Assembly: GCA_017418765.1 (NCBI GenBank)
Contig: JAFOMV010000003.1
Span: forward strand, 1 to 18,597
DNA: 18,597 nucleotides
DNA from: Ruminococcus sp.
GTDB lineage: Bacteria > Bacillota_A > Clostridia > Oscillospirales > Ruminococcaceae
Direction: 5' to 3'
In this document: one piece after another, positions 16,851-18,597 of the stretch
Layout: every line of letters starts with the position of its first letter
Position numbering within the stretch: position 1 is the first letter of the stretch
The notes under the pieces: model-generated
What the model saw: only the letters and a program-made list of their open reading frames with translations
The model's database searches: none
What the model was told of the DNA's origin: nothing
Position numbers and translations under genes: made by a program

Positions 16851-18164
16851 ATGAAGATACCAAAACGTATAGCTTCGGCGGTGATAAACTCACTCAAAGG
16901 CGGCGTTGTGCCGAGAATAGGTCTCCCCTACATTACCGTAGGACGTGAGACTGAAATAGACGCTCTGCTCCATGATGTTGATATCATACAGGACGGCGGA
17001 GCTTCATTCCGATTCATCGTAGGCAGATACGGAAGCGGTAAAAGCTTTCTTCTCCAGACAATAAGAAGTCATGTCATGGACCGCAATTTTGTTGTTGCAG
17101 ATGCAGACCTTTCCCCTGAGCGCAGACTTCAGGGCTCAAAGGGACAGGGACTTGCAACATACAAAGAGCTCATCAGGAATATGTCCACAAAGACACGCCC
17201 CGATGGAGGTGCTCTTACACTTATCCTTGACAGATGGATAAGCAGTATACAGACAGAAACTGCCTCTGAAAGCGGACTTTCTCCCGATACTCCCGAATTT
17301 GAAAAAGCAGTAGAGAAGAAAATATATGACGTTATCGGCGCTCTCAATGAACTTGTACACGGCTTCGACTTTGCAAGACTGCTTACGCTCTACTACCGCT
17401 CCTACATCAATGATGACGAGGAGATGAAGGCTAAAGCTGTCAAGTGGTTCAGAGGTGAATACTCCACCAAGACAGAGGCAAAACAGGAACTTGGTATCAA
17501 TATTCTCATTTCCGATGATGACTGGTACGAATACATCAAGCTTTTCGCTGTATTCCTCAAAAAAGCAGGATATAACGGACTGATAATCCTTATCGATGAG
17601 CTTGTGAATATATATAAAGTTCCCAACAGTATTACCCGTCAGTACAACTACGAGAAAATACTTACCATGTATAATGACACTCTCCAGGGAAAAGCTAAGT
17701 ATCTGGGTATAATCATGGGCGGCACTCCTCAGTGCATCGAAGATACACGGCGTGGAGTCTACAGCTATGAGGCTCTGCGTTCACGCCTTGCGGAAGGGCG
17801 CTTTGGCCGTGAGGGAGTTCATGATATGCTGGCTCCCGTAATAAGACTTACTCCTCTTACCTATGAGGAAATGCTTGTCCTCACAGAGAAGCTTGCTGAT
17901 ATCCACGCTCAGCTTTTCGGATATGAACAGGTCATCAATCAGGAGGATATGATAAAATTCATTCAGCTTGAATTCGGACGTATAGGCTCAGACAGCCATA
18001 TCACGCCCCGTGATGTGATACGTGACTTCATTGAGCTGCTTGATATCGTTTATCAGAATCCTCAGATAAATATAAGTGAATTCATCGCATCAGATGAGAT
18101 GTCCCACGCTTCTTCCGCTGACGAATCTGACGTTGACGAAGAATTCGCTGAGTTTGAGCTGTAA
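16851..18164 (+). CDS. DUF2791 P-loop ATPase, BrxD-like
   Basis: A 437-aa ATPase of the DUF2791 family, whose named members are BrxD of BREX phage defence systems. Walker A is GSGKS (61-65) in 'VGRYGSGKSF', with Lys64. Walker B is 'LIILIDELVN' with Asp249-Glu250. The family-specific 'GGTPQCIEDTRRGVYSYEAL' is at about 287-306 and is followed by 'RSRLAEGRF', carrying likely arginine fingers. The C-terminal helices contain 'HITPRDVIRDFIELLD'. The last 17 residues are strongly acidic. The length is normal for BrxD. It begins 2 bases after the TerB-N/C stop with AAAGGAG upstream, and a helicase begins 10 bases after it. Family membership is firm; whether it defends against phage here is inference. 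Confidence 0.92.
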   Translation: MKIPKRIASAVINSLKGGVVPRIGLPYITVGRETEIDALLHDVDIIQDGGASFRFIVGRYGSGKSFLLQTIRSHVMDRNFVVADADLSPERRLQGSKGQGLATYKELIRNMSTKTRPDGGALTLILDRWISSIQTETASESGLSPDTPEFEKAVEKKIYDVIGALNELVHGFDFARLLTLYYRSYINDDEEMKAKAVKWFRGEYSTKTEAKQELGINILISDDDWYEYIKLFAVFLKKAGYNGLIILIDELVNIYKVPNSITRQYNYEKILTMYNDTLQGKAKYLGIIMGGTPQCIEDTRRGVYSYEALRSRLAEGRFGREGVHDMLAPVIRLTPLTYEEMLVLTEKLADIHAQLFGYEQVINQEDMIKFIQLEFGRIGSDSHITPRDVIRDFIELLDIVYQNPQINISEFIASDEMSHASSADESDVDEEFAEFEL

Positions 18165-18174
18165 GAGGTGAACG

Positions 18175-18597
18175 ATGGACGTTTTTGACAGATATGCGCC
18201 TTTTGTTCAGGATTTTATCTACCGCAACAACTGGGAGTCCCTGAGAGCCATACAGGCCGCCGCTGGTGAAGCTATATTCAATACGGACGAGAACGTGCTT
18301 CTCTCCGCTTCAACTGCATCAGGCAAGACCGAAGCCGCTTTCTTCCCTATTCTCACACTGTTTTCCGAGGATATGCCGAAGTCTGTGGGAGCTATTTACA
18401 TCGGTCCGCTGAAAGCGCTCATAAATGATCAGTTCATGCGGCTCAATGAGCTTTGTGAAGAAGCTGATATCCCCGTCTGGCACTGGCACGGTGATGTTTC
18501 ACAGTCCCACAAAAGCAGGATGCTGAAGCATCCCTCAGGCATATTGCAGATAACTCCTGAATCTCTCGAAGCTATGCTGATGAGGAAACATTCGGCT
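18175..18597 (+). CDS. SF2 DEAD/DEAH helicase, BrxHI/Lhr-like (3' end cut by window)
   Basis: The first 141 codons of a superfamily 2 helicase are visible and the frame is open at the right edge. Motifs in order: Q-motif-like 'LRAIQAAA' (23-30); Walker A 'STASGKT' with Lys51; motif Ia 'PLKALINDQ' (about 80-88); 'WHGDVSQSHK' (about 108-117); and motif Ib 'ILQITPESLEAML' (about 124-136). The 'PLKAL.ND' and 'TPESLE.ML' wording is that of Lhr-type helicases and of BrxHI, the usual partner of BrxD. The DEAD/DEAH box and later motifs lie outside the window. The start has AGAGGTG 5 bases upstream and follows the BrxD-like gene after 10 bases. Confidence 0.9.
   Translation, partial: MDVFDRYAPFVQDFIYRNNWESLRAIQAAAGEAIFNTDENVLLSASTASGKTEAAFFPILTLFSEDMPKSVGAIYIGPLKALINDQFMRLNELCEEADIPVWHWHGDVSQSHKSRMLKHPSGILQITPESLEAMLMRKHSA

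Overview
The window looks like chromosomal DNA of a Gram-positive anaerobe of the Clostridia. The AT-rich spacers, consensus sigma-A-type promoters, strong AGGAGG-type ribosome binding sites and gene content (LTA-synthase-like enzyme, SleB-like hydrolase, CopA with a heavy-metal domain at each end, MoxR-DUF58-transglutaminase operon) suggest a Ruminococcus-like member of the Oscillospiraceae. This assignment is inference; there is no rRNA or marker gene. I see no IS element, phage gene, tRNA or CRISPR array.

Left part (1-5532). A leftward operon, DUF896 protein - cytidine deaminase - GNAT acetyltransferase (cut by the window edge), has ATGA overlaps at both junctions. Its promoter lies back to back with the promoter of a rightward pair, an SDR reductase and a YfbR-like HD phosphohydrolase. 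A second rightward unit follows with its own promoter: a five-TM LTA-synthase-type phosphoglycerol transferase, an overlapping FlK-like hotdog thioesterase, a small hairpin and a GNAT acetyltransferase. It ends at a terminator shared with the convergent copA.

Middle (5533-9601). Three leftward genes: the copper P-type ATPase CopA, an Spx/ArsC-like thioredoxin-fold protein, and a secreted SleB-type cell wall hydrolase with a long low-complexity linker. copA and the hydrolase gene have clear promoters. In both cases the promoter -10 box lies over the longest possible start codon, so the shorter start is the right one. The Spx-like gene and the hydrolase gene are each followed by a terminator.

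Right part (9602-18597). A roughly 250-bp AT-rich spacer ends in a strong promoter (TTGCAA-17-TATAAT). From it runs a tightly packed rightward series of seven genes: MoxR AAA+ ATPase, DUF58 protein, membrane transglutaminase, HdeD/DUF308 membrane protein, TerB-N/TerB-C protein, DUF2791 (BrxD-like) ATPase, and an SF2 helicase resembling BrxHI/Lhr that is cut by the window end. Gaps are -1 to 24 bp and I see no internal terminator. The first three form a known envelope-associated chaperone/protease-like module. The last three resemble the BrxD-BrxHI part of type 2 BREX plus a Ter-family scaffold. The joining of the two modules in one apparent transcription unit is the most interesting feature here, and the TerB/BrxD/helicase trio is the best candidate for a poorly described DNA-processing or defence system.
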